Shown here piece by piece: positions 47,366 to 56,844 of a stretch of 64,000 bases of DNA (the stretch's first letter is position 1; every line of letters starts with the position of its first letter). The DNA lies in assembly GCA_903917345.1 (NCBI GenBank), contig CAIXAE010000003.1, positions 1 to 64,000 on the forward strand, in the 5' to 3' direction. The DNA is from an uncultured Methylococcaceae bacterium. Its GTDB lineage: Bacteria; Pseudomonadota; Gammaproteobacteria; Methylococcales; Methylomonadaceae. A program made the translations under genes and the position numbers. The notes beneath the pieces are model-generated. The model had not been told where the DNA came from. It did not search any database and saw nothing but the letters and a program-made list of their open reading frames with translations.

Positions 47366-47599
47366 ATGGCTTGCACAGGCATTTTGCAAGCTCGCAAGAG
47401 GGGGATTATAACTTGCAAAGCCATTGTTACAGCTCGCAAAAGGCGGGATACAGCTTGCACAGCTATTTTTCTAGCTCGCAAAAGGCGAGATACAGCTTGC
47501 ACAGCCATTTTTCCAGCTCGCAAAAGAGGGATTACAGCTTGCACCGGTATTTTTACAGCGTGCAAAAGGGGAATCACTGCTAGCAGAAGCATTTTGTAA
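47366..47599 (+). CDS. Possible 77-residue basic repeat peptide within a tandem repeat
   Basis: An ATG at 47366 is preceded by AAGGAG (47356-47361) four bases away, one of the best ribosome sites in the window. The frame reads through the 42-bp repeat as five and a half copies of a 14-residue unit such as ACTAIFLARKRRDT, rich in Arg/Lys and with one Cys per unit, and stops at 47597-47599. Several differences between copies are synonymous in this frame (GCT/GCC, ACA/ACC, AGG/AGA, CGG/CGA). Against it: 42 is a multiple of three, so other frames are open too, and I recognise no family. No signal peptide is present. Confidence 0.35.
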   Translation: MACTGILQARKRGIITCKAIVTARKRRDTACTAIFLARKRRDTACTAIFPARKRGITACTGIFTACKRGITASRSIL

Positions 47600-47600
47600 G
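47369..47600. repeat. 42-bp tandem repeat, five and a half copies, each a degenerate dimer of 21 bp
   Basis: Units start at 47369, 47411, 47453, 47495 and 47537 with a partial sixth at 47579; all are exactly 42 bases. Each unit splits into two similar 21-base halves of the type GCTYGCAMA...ATTNCA, for example GCTTGCACAGCC and GCTCGCAAAAGA starts. The units have diverged but have no length change. It lies between the convergent glnE and chrA genes. Scattered related GCTTGCAGAAGGGGATT-like pieces continue to about 47690. No unique spacers exist, so it is not a CRISPR array. Confidence 0.95.
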
Positions 47601-47768
47601 GTGGCTTTGCTGAGTGTTAGCTAACAAAGGCTTTGTGCTAGCTTGCAGAAGGGGATTGCTTGCTAACACACCTGCTGTTACAGCTTGTTTTTAGTTCAAG
47701 AACATCTGAACGAAAGGGGATGCAGCTATTTGGCGGTGTTTTTCAGTGCCGGCATAGGGTTTAACACC
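47601..47768. other. Intergenic remainder with inverted repeats
   Basis: It contains a 12-bp palindrome TGTTAGCTAACA (47615-47626), and GTGTTAGC (47614-47621) is repeated in inverse as GCTAACAC (47662-47669). No gene is evident. Confidence 0.45.
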
Positions 47769-49145
47769 TCACAACTCAAACCAAGCTTTTACAAAACTAA
47801 CAGCCCATCCCGTTATTCCACAAGCAATAATTACAGGTATAACGCCCACTTTAAAGCGTATCAGTGCTAAAAAGGCACACAGGCTGATGATGACTGATAT
47901 GACATCGATAGCACCGTCAAAACCAGCAGGCCAGAATACATGACTAGCAAAGAATACGGCTAGGTTTAAAATAACACCAACAACAGCCGCGGTTATACCG
48001 GTGAGTGGGGCGGTAAACTTTAAATTGCCCTGTGTGGACTCTACTATCGGACCACCCGCTAAAATAAACAAAAAGCTAGGTAAGAAGGTAAAGTAAGTCA
48101 CAACAATGGCGGCAACGCTACCTGCGAGTAATACATGCTCATGGCCAAAGACTTCTTGAGTCCAGCCGGCTACAAATCCTACAAAAGTATTTACCATGAC
48201 TAAGGGGCCGGGTGTGGTTTCACCTAAAGCTAAGCCATCTATCATTTGTTGTGGTGTTAGCCAGTGAAAATAATCCACTGCACCTTGGTACACGTATGGT
48301 AAAACCGCATAAGCGCCTCCAAAAGTCATCAAGGCGGCTTTAGTAAAAAACCAAGCCATCTGAGTTAATGTCCCATTCCAGCCATAGTTTGCACATAGAT
48401 AAGCCATGGCGCCAGCCCATAACAACAAACCCGTAATAATAACTCTGCTCAGTTTAACCCAGTTAAAGACAGCATGACTTGGGGTGGGCGTGTCGTCATC
48501 AATTAGAGCGGGGCCATAAGACTTTTGACTGTTGCTATGTCCGCCACCTAAGCTGAACTTTTCGGGCAAAAATTTCCCTCCAAGTCCGCCTAATATAGCT
48601 GCGCTGAGCACAATCAATGGAAAGGGCGTTTTTAGAAAAAAGATAGCTAGAAACGCTAAGCTAGCCATGGCCCAGAGTAATGAGTTTTTAAGTGCTCTAG
48701 AACCAATACGATACGCGGCAAATATAACAATGGCAGTGACTGCGGGTTTAATGCCGTACAAAATACTAGCGATGGCGGGTAACTGTCCAAAAGCTAGATA
48801 GATCCAACTTAAGGCAATTAAAATTAATAAAGAAGGTATAACAAAAAGACTGCCTGCCACAATGCCACCGATATTACGATGCATTAACCAGCCAATATAA
48901 ATAGCGAGTTGTTGGGCTTCGGGGCCGGGTAATAACATGCAGTAATTTAAGGCGTGTAAGAAGCGCTTTTCTGATAACCACCGGCGTTTTTCTACTAATT
49001 CTTGTTGCATGATGGCAATTTGACCGGCGGGACCACCAAAGCTAATAAAACCCATTTTTAACCAAAATAGAAAAGCTTCCCAAAAGCTTACAGGGTTAGG
49101 CTGGGTTAAAGCCTCGTTGGGTGATTGATTTTTGGCTTGTGTCAT
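47769..49145 (-). CDS. chrA: Chromate transporter ChrA, two-domain form
   Basis: A 458-residue membrane protein of the CHR family, which exports chromate in characterised cases. Two homologous CHR halves are visible: the first with FISFGGPAGQIAIMQQELVEKRRW and LNYCMLLPGPEAQQLAIYIGW, and the second with ALMTFGGAYAVLPYVYQGAV and ALGETTPGPLVMVNTFVGFVAGW. About ten to twelve transmembrane helices. Substrate is assumed from the family; other ions such as sulfate are possible. It is convergent with glnE across the repeat. Confidence 0.9.
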   Translation of the reverse strand: MTQAKNQSPNEALTQPNPVSFWEAFLFWLKMGFISFGGPAGQIAIMQQELVEKRRWLSEKRFLHALNYCMLLPGPEAQQLAIYIGWLMHRNIGGIVAGSLFVIPSLLILIALSWIYLAFGQLPAIASILYGIKPAVTAIVIFAAYRIGSRALKNSLLWAMASLAFLAIFFLKTPFPLIVLSAAILGGLGGKFLPEKFSLGGGHSNSQKSYGPALIDDDTPTPSHAVFNWVKLSRVIITGLLLWAGAMAYLCANYGWNGTLTQMAWFFTKAALMTFGGAYAVLPYVYQGAVDYFHWLTPQQMIDGLALGETTPGPLVMVNTFVGFVAGWTQEVFGHEHVLLAGSVAAIVVTYFTFLPSFLFILAGGPIVESTQGNLKFTAPLTGITAAVVGVILNLAVFFASHVFWPAGFDGAIDVISVIISLCAFLALIRFKVGVIPVIIACGITGWAVSFVKAWFEL

Positions 49146-49401
49146 TTGGGTTAGCGTCTAGTTTAGGTCTTTATGTGACTAAAGTTTATTATGTGATGGC
49201 TGAGTTGAGCAAGGCGTAGCTTATGAGTAATTCTGATAACGTTATCTTTAAAGGTGCTAAGTAGATTAATAAATATCATACACAAGTACTGCTAATGCTA
49301 ACTTTATAGTACAATTTGCCCATTTTAACCGTGTCTATTTAGGCTCCAAGCTGACTGTGTTTAATAGACCGATACTTTAAACAGATTGAGGAATTCCAAA
49401 G

Positions 49402-50325
49402 ATGACAATGGACGATAGAGATGGCGTAATTTGGCTAGATGGCGCTTGGGTAGAGTGGCGTGAAGCTAAAGTCCATGTGTTGACGCATACTTTGCATTAT
49501 GGATTGGGTGTGTTTGAAGGGATCAGAGCTTATCATGCTACAAAAGGCACGGCTATTTTTAGAAACCAAGAACATACTGATCGTTTATTTAGGTCTGCGC
49601 ATATTATGAATATGCCGATGTCTTTCTCTAAAGAAGAAATCAATCAAGCGCAATTAGATGCTTTAAAAAATAATAAATTAGATAGCGCCTATATTCGTAC
49701 GATGTGCTTTTATGGCTCAGAAGGTATGGGTTTAAGAGCTGATAATTTAAAAGTACATGTGATTGTTGCTGCTTGGCCTTGGGGTGCTTATTTAGGCGCT
49801 GAAAGTATTGAAAAGGGCATTCGTATCCGTACTTCTTCTTACACGCGCAATCACCATAACAGCACCATGTGTAAAGCGAAAGCGAATGGTAATTACATCA
49901 ATTCTATTTTGGCATTACAAGAAGCGTTAGCCAATGGCTATGATGAAGCTTTAATGTTAGATCATGAAGGTTTTGCGGCAGAAGGCAGTGCAGAAAACTT
50001 ATTCGTGATTCGTAACGGTAAAATTTATACACCCGAAACTACTTCAGCGTTAGAAGGTATTACGCGTGATACCGTTATTACTATTGCTAGAGAGCAAGGG
50101 TATGAAGTGATTGAAAAACGTATTACCCGTGATGAAATTTATGTAGCGGATGAAGCCTTCTTTACGGGGTCTGCTGCTGAAGTAACACCGATTAGAGAAT
50201 TAGATAATCGTAAAATTGGTACCGGTAGTCGCGGTGTGATTACTGAGAAATTACAGTCTTTATACTTTGATTATGTGCACGGTCGTAGAAATGATCATGC
50301 AGATTGGTTAACTTACGTTCAATAA
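49402..50325 (+). CDS. ilvE: Branched-chain amino acid aminotransferase
   Basis: A 307-residue fold-type IV PLP enzyme that makes Val, Leu and Ile from their 2-oxo acids. Motifs: HTLHYGLGVFEGIRAY, MCKAKANGNYINSILA (PLP lysine), GYDEALMLDHEGFAAEGSAENLF, LEGITRDTVI and EAFFTGSAAEVTPI. ATG 49402 has GAGGA about ten bases upstream. It is followed three bases later by waaF. Confidence 0.96.
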   Translation: MTMDDRDGVIWLDGAWVEWREAKVHVLTHTLHYGLGVFEGIRAYHATKGTAIFRNQEHTDRLFRSAHIMNMPMSFSKEEINQAQLDALKNNKLDSAYIRTMCFYGSEGMGLRADNLKVHVIVAAWPWGAYLGAESIEKGIRIRTSSYTRNHHNSTMCKAKANGNYINSILALQEALANGYDEALMLDHEGFAAEGSAENLFVIRNGKIYTPETTSALEGITRDTVITIAREQGYEVIEKRITRDEIYVADEAFFTGSAAEVTPIRELDNRKIGTGSRGVITEKLQSLYFDYVHGRRNDHADWLTYVQ

Positions 50326-50328
50326 GTC

Positions 50329-51345
50329 TTGAAAAAACCATTTAAGATACTCGTCGTCGGCCCGTCTTGGGTTGGCGACATGGTGATGGCACAGAGCTTA
50401 TTCATCAGCTTAAAAAAAAATCATCCTGATTGCCAAATTGATGTTTTGGCACCTTCTTGGTCATTGGCGCTTATGGAGCGAATGCCAGAAGTGACTCATG
50501 CACTTGCTATGCCTTTAGCGCATGGGCAGTTCAACTTTTCTGCTAGAGTTGTGTTGGGAAAATCGCTACGAGCTGAGGCTTATGATCAAACGATTTTATT
50601 ACCTAACTCTTGGAAGTCTGCCTTAATTCCCTTTTTTGCTAATATTCCTTTACGCACTGGTTATGTCGGTGAGTGTCGATGGGGCTTATTAAATGACGCG
50701 AGGCGTTTAGATAAATCAGTCTTAACCATGACGGTACAGCGTTTTGTGGCTTTAGGTTTGTCGCGTACAACATCGTTACCTCCCGAATGTCCAACACCTA
50801 GCTTGTCTATTAGTCCTGACCAACAAGCTAAGGTGATTGAAAAGTTTTCGATTAACTTATCACAAAAGATCTTGGCACTGTGTCCGGGTGCCGAATATGG
50901 CGAAGCAAAACGTTGGCCTGTTGAAAATTATGCAGAAGTGGCTAAACAAAAGTTAGCTGAGGGTTGGCAAGTTTGGTTATTTGGCTCAGAAAAAGATAAA
51001 GCAAGTGCCGCGCAGATTAATACCTTAGCTTCGAATGCTTGTTTAGATTATACGGGTAGAACAGCCCTCGCAGAAGCCGTAGATTTAATGTCGTTAGCAG
51101 ACACTGTGGTGTCTAATGATTCGGGTTTAATGCATGTGGCAGCCGCTTTAGATAAAAACTTGGTAGCGCTGTATGGTTCATCTGACCCTGGTTTTACTCC
51201 GCCTTTAAATGCTAAGGCGCAGATAGTGTCTTTAAACTTATCTTGTTCGCCTTGTTTTAAAAGAGAATGCCCTTTGGGTACATTGGCGTGTTTAAGGGAT
51301 ATTAGCCCAGACAGCGTGTTAAAGCTGATTAACGACACAGTATGA
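50329..51345 (+). CDS. waaF: LPS heptosyltransferase II
   Basis: A 338-residue GT9 glycosyltransferase that adds the second heptose to the LPS inner core. Motifs: ILVVGPSWVGDMVMAQSL at the N-terminus, LCPGAEYGEAKRWPVENYAEVA and VSNDSGLMHVAAALDKNLVALYGSSDPGFTPPL in the C-terminal donor-binding half. The start is TTG at 50329 (MKKPFKILVVG); no ATG fits. It overlaps waaC by four bases (ATGA). Confidence 0.94.
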   Translation: MKKPFKILVVGPSWVGDMVMAQSLFISLKKNHPDCQIDVLAPSWSLALMERMPEVTHALAMPLAHGQFNFSARVVLGKSLRAEAYDQTILLPNSWKSALIPFFANIPLRTGYVGECRWGLLNDARRLDKSVLTMTVQRFVALGLSRTTSLPPECPTPSLSISPDQQAKVIEKFSINLSQKILALCPGAEYGEAKRWPVENYAEVAKQKLAEGWQVWLFGSEKDKASAAQINTLASNACLDYTGRTALAEAVDLMSLADTVVSNDSGLMHVAAALDKNLVALYGSSDPGFTPPLNAKAQIVSLNLSCSPCFKRECPLGTLACLRDISPDSVLKLINDTV

Positions 51346-52340
51346 AAATTGCCATCGTAAAGTTATCGGCTTTAGGGGATATCGTACATGCGATGGTGGC
51401 ATTGCAATTCATTAAAGCAACGATACCGACTGCTCAGATTGATTGGATTGTGGAAGAACGCTTTGCCGAAGTGTTAAGTCATAATCCTCATATAGACAAT
51501 ATTATTGCTGTTAATTTGAAGGCTTTAAAGTCGCATAAGTGGGGCGTTTTTGCTCAAATCAAAGCATTAAGACAGCAAGCGCGTGAGCAGTATGATTTAG
51601 TGATTGATGCCCAGGGCCTTATTAAGTCGGCTGTGGTAGCGACTTTACTAGGTAAACACCGAGCCGGTTTTGATGCCAAATCTATTAGAGAAAAAGCTGC
51701 GGCTCGGTTTTATCAAGTTACTGTGGCGAGTGCTTATGATGCCAATACCATTGATAGAAATGCCACAGTATTAGCGCAGCCTTTGGGTTTAACTATCACC
51801 CCAGAGCAAATTCATCATAAAGCGCCTTTCTTGTTTTTTAAAGCTGAAGATCACCGCATTTACGATTTCTTATCGCCAGATAAACGTAATATTGTGTTGG
51901 TGATAGGTTCAACATGGGAAAGTCGAAATTACCCCGCCGATAAATTTGTAAAGGTAGCGCAAGCCTTGCAACAAAACTGTTTAGTAATTTGGGGTAGTCC
52001 AGAAGAGCAGGCCAAAGCCGAGTGGATGGCTCAACAAACGGATACGATTAAAGTATTGCCTAGATTAGATTTAAACAGTCTAAAAGCTCTGATTGCTAAA
52101 GCGGATTTGTTGATAGGTAATGATACGGGCCCTACTCACATGGCTTGGGGGTTGAATGTCCCTTCTATTACTTTATTTGGCCCCACGCCTGTGAGTCGGG
52201 TTTATCAAACGGATATCAATAAAGTGCTTAAGTCACCCTCTGTTGTCAATCCATTTAAGTTAAATAAACAAGACTTTTCAATTCAAGAAATTGATGTAAA
52301 TGAAGTCATTCAATTGGCTGAGAGCTTATTACATTATTAA
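51342..52340 (+). CDS. waaC: LPS heptosyltransferase I
   Basis: A 332-residue GT9 enzyme that adds the first heptose to Kdo. [55 protein letters not shown] and [31 protein letters not shown] are typical of WaaC. It is translationally coupled to waaF and overlaps pyrE tail to tail by four bases. Confidence 0.93.
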   Translation: MKIAIVKLSALGDIVHAMVALQFIKATIPTAQIDWIVEERFAEVLSHNPHIDNIIAVNLKALKSHKWGVFAQIKALRQQAREQYDLVIDAQGLIKSAVVATLLGKHRAGFDAKSIREKAAARFYQVTVASAYDANTIDRNATVLAQPLGLTITPEQIHHKAPFLFFKAEDHRIYDFLSPDKRNIVLVIGSTWESRNYPADKFVKVAQALQQNCLVIWGSPEEQAKAEWMAQQTDTIKVLPRLDLNSLKALIAKADLLIGNDTGPTHMAWGLNVPSITLFGPTPVSRVYQTDINKVLKSPSVVNPFKLNKQDFSIQEIDVNEVIQLAESLLHY

Positions 52341-52975
52341 ACGCCGTAAAGGCTTTGGTATTCTTTAATGGCCTTCAGTTGTTCAGCATTCGCTTCAGCT
52401 TTTAAATAATCGATGATGTTTTCTAAAGTGATGATGGCAATCACGGGCATTTTAAAATTCGCTTCAACTTCTTGAATCGCTGAGCAATCATTCAAGCCTT
52501 TTTCTTGTCGATCTAAAGCAATTAATACACCTGCGGGAATCGCATTGGCGGCATTTATAATCTCAACAGATTCTCTGACAGAAGTACCTGCGGTAATCAC
52601 GTCATCTAAAATAATGACATTACCTTGCAAGGGTGTGCCGACTAAATTGCCACCTTCGCCATGATCTTTAGCTTCTTTGCGGTTAAAGGCAAAAGGAATA
52701 TCGTTACCCGTGATTTGGGCATAAGCAATTGAAGTGGCACTGACGAGTGGAATGCCTTTGTAAGCGGGGCCATACAGAATATCGACATTTAGCTTTGATT
52801 GTATCAATGCTTGCGCATAAAAGTGACCTAACTTGCCTAATTGTGCACCGGTATTGAATAAGCCCGTATTAAAAAAGTAAGGGCTGGTACGACCAGACTT
52901 TAAATGAAACTCACCAAATTTTAAGACGCCACATTCTAGCGCGTAAGCAATAAATTCTTTTTGATAATCAAGCAT
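52337..52975 (-). CDS. pyrE: Orotate phosphoribosyltransferase
   Basis: A 212-residue enzyme that makes OMP from orotate and PRPP in pyrimidine synthesis. Motifs: [51 protein letters not shown] and the PRPP loop [17 protein letters not shown]. Length equals that of E. coli PyrE. Upstream by 41 bases is hemW in the same direction. Confidence 0.97.
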   Translation of the reverse strand: MLDYQKEFIAYALECGVLKFGEFHLKSGRTSPYFFNTGLFNTGAQLGKLGHFYAQALIQSKLNVDILYGPAYKGIPLVSATSIAYAQITGNDIPFAFNRKEAKDHGEGGNLVGTPLQGNVIILDDVITAGTSVRESVEIINAANAIPAGVLIALDRQEKGLNDCSAIQEVEANFKMPVIAIITLENIIDYLKAEANAEQLKAIKEYQSLYGV

Positions 52976-53016
52976 GATAAAGGGTGTAAGTAAAAGTTTG
53001 TAGGGTGGTTAGTTGT

Positions 53017-54156
53017 TTAAGGGATAAATTTTTCTAAGATATTATCCATAAAGTTCCAGCCTTGTTCAGAGCAATAATAATGGTTATTACGATAGATAAG
53101 CAATCCTTCTTTAAGGCAGTTTGAAAGCGCGGGTTCTAAAGTATCAATCTCCAAGCCGGTTCTTGCTTGATAAGTATCGACATTAAAACCTTGTTTTAAG
53201 CGCAGATGATTCATTACAAACTCTAGCGGTAGCTCTGCGCTAGAAATTAATTCTGCTCCGCCATTTTTATGCGTATTAGCTAGATATTGTTCTGGGCTTT
53301 TAGGTTTAAAGCTGCGGGTAATGGTTTGTGGGAGTGCTTGGGTGATCTTGCCGTGTGAACCTGCCCCAATGCCTAAATAGTCGCCAAACTGCCAGTAGTT
53401 TAAGTTATGTTGGCATTGATGATCCGCTTGACTATAAGCAGACACCTCATATTGATGATAGCCCTGCTCATCTAAGATGTGCTGTGCCTGTTTTTGGGTG
53501 CTAAAAATGATTTCATCATTAGGGAGTTTAGGGGGGAACTTATAAAAATACGTGTTCGGTTCTAACGTGAGCTGATAAAAAGACAGGTGAGTTGGCTTTA
53601 AGCTGATTGCCGTCTTTACATCATTAATACTGTCTTCTGGATTAGAGTCCGGTAGGCCAAACATGAGATCCAAGTTAAAGTTGTCAAAGCCGGCTTGTTG
53701 AGCAATATCTCCCGCTGCCAACGCTTCTTTAGCGGAATGAACGCGCCCTAATTTTTGTAACAACCCATCGTTAAAACTCTGGATACCTATGGAGAGTCGG
53801 TTGATCCCTAAGGCTCTAAACTCCGCAAATTTTTGACTTTCAAAAGTACCAGGATTGGCTTCTAAAGTAATCTCAATATCAGGGGCTAAAGGGACGCATT
53901 GTTTAATACCGGTCAATAAACGCTCAAAGGATTCGGGGGCAAATAAACTCGGTGTGCCTCCGCCAATAAAGATACTGCTAATAGAGCGAGTGATCGAGTA
54001 ACGCTGAATGTCTTCTGTTAGGTCATTCAGTAACGCATCTATATAGGCCGCTTCAGGTGTATCGCTTTTAACCGCATGAGAATTAAAATCACAATACGGA
54101 CATTTTTTAATGCACCAAGGGATGTGAATATAAAGACTGAGTGGCGGTTGTGTCAT
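53017..54156 (-). CDS. hemW: Radical SAM heme chaperone HemW
   Basis: A 379-residue radical SAM protein long called an oxygen-independent coproporphyrinogen oxidase; HemW-type proteins insert heme into respiratory enzymes. The cluster motif is CIKKCPYCDF (Cys15, 19, 22). Other conserved parts are IFIGGGTPSLF, EANPGTF, GINRLSIGIQSFND and LNYWQFGDYLGIGAGSHG. It ends 41 bases before pyrE and starts 6 bases after emrB ends. Confidence 0.95.
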   Translation of the reverse strand: MTQPPLSLYIHIPWCIKKCPYCDFNSHAVKSDTPEAAYIDALLNDLTEDIQRYSITRSISSIFIGGGTPSLFAPESFERLLTGIKQCVPLAPDIEITLEANPGTFESQKFAEFRALGINRLSIGIQSFNDGLLQKLGRVHSAKEALAAGDIAQQAGFDNFNLDLMFGLPDSNPEDSINDVKTAISLKPTHLSFYQLTLEPNTYFYKFPPKLPNDEIIFSTQKQAQHILDEQGYHQYEVSAYSQADHQCQHNLNYWQFGDYLGIGAGSHGKITQALPQTITRSFKPKSPEQYLANTHKNGGAELISSAELPLEFVMNHLRLKQGFNVDTYQARTGLEIDTLEPALSNCLKEGLLIYRNNHYYCSEQGWNFMDNILEKFIP

Positions 54157-54162
54157 GGTGTA

Positions 54163-55722
54163 TTAATGCCCCGCTACTTCACCGGCATCAGGATCAACCT
54201 TTTTAATCCAAGGCATTAAGAGTAAGCCGAGTAAAAATATGATCGCTAGCGTATGGAAGAGGGTGTTTAGAGTCAGTACTTCCGCTTGTTTCATTAATAA
54301 GCCAGATAATTGTTTTAAGGCGGCCGTTTCAGGATTGGGGATACCCATTGCGGCTAATCTTTCTGTTAAGCCTCCTAAGAAAGCTTCGGTTTGGGGAGAG
54401 CCTGGGGTGACATGTTCACGCAGTACCGCATAATGGTGCTTATTTAAATAAATCATCATCGTGTTCGCTACAGCTAGACCTAGCGCCCCTCCAAGGTTAC
54501 GCGTTAAGTTATACAGGCCGCTGGCATTTTTAACTTCTTCTGGCGGTAACGTGCCGAGTGCTAAGGAGTTAATAGGTAGAAAACAGTACATCAATGAGAA
54601 GCCTCTGACGGCTTGGGGCCAGAAAAACTCCCAGTAACCCGATTCTGGGGTTAAATAACCATTCATCCAACTGCCTAAGGCAAATCCAGATAAACCAAAA
54701 GCTAACATTAATCTGGGTTCAATTCGTTTTGCTATGGGGCCAGCGACAAACGCTGAGAATAACTGGAACATCCCAGTAACCATGATGTATTGGCCAATCT
54801 GCAAGCTGTTTAGGCCTTTAACATTGGCGAGGTAAACGGGGATTAAAAACATGAGGGTGAATAAACCAATCCCTAAGATAAATCCTAAGGTACAACCCAC
54901 GGCAAAGTTACGATCACGAAAGGCTTTTAAATCAACAATGGGGTGTTCTATAGTTAATTCGCGATAAAAGAGTGCGATACCTGAGATGGCGGCAACAAGG
55001 CTGAAGAACACAATTTCTCGACTTTCAAACCATTGATCTCTTGCGCCTTCTTCTAATACAAATTGCAAGCTACCGAGAAATATCACAATTAAGGCAATAC
55101 CCAGGAAATCAATCTTATCAAGTAAATCCCATTCGGGCTCGTCTACGTTTACAAAGCGCCAAGTCGATAAGCAAACTAAAATCCCTGGCACAAGATTGAT
55201 TAAAAATAGCGCTTTCCAAGACATAACCTCAGTTAAATAGCCGCCTAAAATAGGTCCTGCTGTTGGCGCAATCATGACCACCATGCCAACCACAATCACC
55301 ATTGCGGGTTGCAAATGGCGTGGAAATAGGGTGTAAATACAAGCAAATACCGTTGGGATCATTGCGCCACCAAATAGACCTTGTAAGGCTCTAAAGATGA
55401 TCATTGATGGCAAATTCCAAGCCAGTACGCAACAAAAACTCATCAGCGTAAATCCACCACAGGCTATGACGAATAAGGTGCGAGTTGAAAGAAGTCTCGC
55501 TAACCAGCCGGATAGTGGGATGATAACTACTTCTGCAACTAAGTAGGCCGTTTGTACCCAAGTTATTTCATCTTGAGTTGCAGAAAGACCGGCTTGAATT
55601 TGTTCTAAAGAACTGGCGACAATTTGGATATCCAAAATCGCCATAAAGATGCCCAGCACCATAGAAAAAAAACCGATCCATTGCTCGGTGCTGACGGTTT
55701 GGGGTTCAGTTACCTCGGACAT
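54163..55722 (-). CDS. emrB: DHA2 family MFS drug-efflux protein, EmrB-like
   Basis: A 519-residue inner-membrane proton antiporter with about 14 transmembrane helices. The DHA2 pattern is clear: LGIFMAILDIQIVASSLEQIQAGL in helix 1, the ALQGLFGGAMIPT segment, and motif C in APTAGPILGGYLTE. It would pair with EmrA (5 bases upstream) and the divergent outer-membrane channel. Substrates cannot be predicted. Confidence 0.93.
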   Translation of the reverse strand: MSEVTEPQTVSTEQWIGFFSMVLGIFMAILDIQIVASSLEQIQAGLSATQDEITWVQTAYLVAEVVIIPLSGWLARLLSTRTLFVIACGGFTLMSFCCVLAWNLPSMIIFRALQGLFGGAMIPTVFACIYTLFPRHLQPAMVIVVGMVVMIAPTAGPILGGYLTEVMSWKALFLINLVPGILVCLSTWRFVNVDEPEWDLLDKIDFLGIALIVIFLGSLQFVLEEGARDQWFESREIVFFSLVAAISGIALFYRELTIEHPIVDLKAFRDRNFAVGCTLGFILGIGLFTLMFLIPVYLANVKGLNSLQIGQYIMVTGMFQLFSAFVAGPIAKRIEPRLMLAFGLSGFALGSWMNGYLTPESGYWEFFWPQAVRGFSLMYCFLPINSLALGTLPPEEVKNASGLYNLTRNLGGALGLAVANTMMIYLNKHHYAVLREHVTPGSPQTEAFLGGLTERLAAMGIPNPETAALKQLSGLLMKQAEVLTLNTLFHTLAIIFLLGLLLMPWIKKVDPDAGEVAGH

Positions 55723-55727
55723 AGTGC

Positions 55728-56753
55728 TTAACGGACTTTTACTTTGATAGTGGTAGACAATCCGGGTTTTAAGTGACTAATGTCGTTATCAGGTAAGAAC
55801 GTAATCTTTACAGGGACGCGACGTACGATTTTAGTAAAGTTTCCTGTCGCATTTTCAGTGGGTAATAAGCTAAATTCTGAACCTGATGCGGGTGAGAAGC
55901 TTTCAATAATGCCTTTGAATTCTTGATCAGGGTAAGCGTCGATTGTAATTTCAACCGGCTGACCGACTTGCATTTCTGTGATTTGAGTTTCTTTAAAATT
56001 ACCGGAAACAAATAAGCCTTCGTTGGGTATTAAATAAGCTAAGGGACTACCCGGTTTAAGTAGTTGTCCTACCTCTACGCTACGGTTGCCCAAAGTGCCG
56101 TCGCTGGGTGCTGTAATACGTGTGTTAGCGAGATCAATGCGTGCCAACTCTAAGTTGGTATTGGCAATCTTAATACGCGCACGGGCTTCATCTATCTGGG
56201 CTTCAATCGTTACCTGCTGGCTTTCTTGTTCTAAGCGAGCAGAACTCACTTTACTCAATTGAGCCGTCGCTTGTTTATTTATGGATTCAGCGCTGTCTCT
56301 GGTTTGCGCTGATATAGCGCCTTCTTTAGCCAGGTTACTAAAACGTTTAAGATCTTTAGCGGATCTATCAAGTTCTGCTTTTGATGCTTCAATACTGGCA
56401 GATTGTTGCTGGATTTTAGCGGTTTGAGTGCGTTTATCCATTTCTAGCGTTTTAATGTGTGCTGTCTCTAATAAGACTTGCGCCTCTGCTTGTTTAACTT
56501 TGGCTTGAAAATCGTGATCATCTATAACTACGAGTAAGTCGCTTTGTTTTACTTTTTGATTATCGTGAAATAAGACTTCTTTAACGTAGCCACTTTCTTT
56601 AGGGCTAATCACTAAAGTGTGGGCTTTTAGATAAGCATTGTCTGTGGATTCATAGGGATGTACTTCTTGCAACCAATACCAGATGCCAGCGCCGAGAGTG
56701 GTGATTATAAGTAAAACAGTTATGAGCGGTTTTTTTGAGGCTATAAGGGACAT
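55728..56753 (-). CDS. emrA: Periplasmic adaptor (HlyD/EmrA family)
   Basis: A 341-residue membrane-fusion protein with one N-terminal transmembrane helix (about 10-27). The lipoyl halves are YVKEVLFHDNQKVKQSDLLVVID and ITAPSDGTLGNRSVEVGQLL, separated by a long alpha-hairpin coiled coil (about 75-195). The beta-barrel part has ETQITEMQVGQPVEITIDAYPDQEFKG. It precedes emrB and diverges from the channel gene at 56845. Confidence 0.93.
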   Translation of the reverse strand: MSLIASKKPLITVLLIITTLGAGIWYWLQEVHPYESTDNAYLKAHTLVISPKESGYVKEVLFHDNQKVKQSDLLVVIDDHDFQAKVKQAEAQVLLETAHIKTLEMDKRTQTAKIQQQSASIEASKAELDRSAKDLKRFSNLAKEGAISAQTRDSAESINKQATAQLSKVSSARLEQESQQVTIEAQIDEARARIKIANTNLELARIDLANTRITAPSDGTLGNRSVEVGQLLKPGSPLAYLIPNEGLFVSGNFKETQITEMQVGQPVEITIDAYPDQEFKGIIESFSPASGSEFSLLPTENATGNFTKIVRRVPVKITFLPDNDISHLKPGLSTTIKVKVR

Positions 56754-56768
56754 AAATTTTGTTGCTTA

Positions 56769-56794
56769 ACTAAACGGGGTAGTTTAGTCTAAAC
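56769..56794. promoter_or_regulatory. Overlapping palindromes in the emrA/outer-membrane channel divergent region
   Basis: ACTAAAC-N6-GTTTAGT (56769-56788) is a perfect inverted repeat that shares an arm with GTTTAG-T-CTAAAC (56782-56794). Such symmetry in a 91-base divergent promoter region is typical of TetR- or MarR-type operators. No regulator gene is adjacent, so the protein is unknown. Confidence 0.45.
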
Positions 56795-56844
56795 AGTAAG
56801 CCAATGTTTAGCAAATGGCTTCTTAAATATTAAAGGACAGAGTA

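Noticed and set aside
47335-47592. 85-residue leucine-rich minus-strand frame across the 42-bp repeat
   Set aside because: It is open only because the unit length is a multiple of three without a stop, and I saw no ribosome site, unlike the plus frame at 47366.
47369-47600. CRISPR array
   Set aside because: The units abut with no unique spacers, and no cas genes are present.
49146-49401. Clear promoter for ilvE
   Set aside because: TACAAT near 49310 could be a -10, but no matching -35 at normal spacing was found, so I did not list it.
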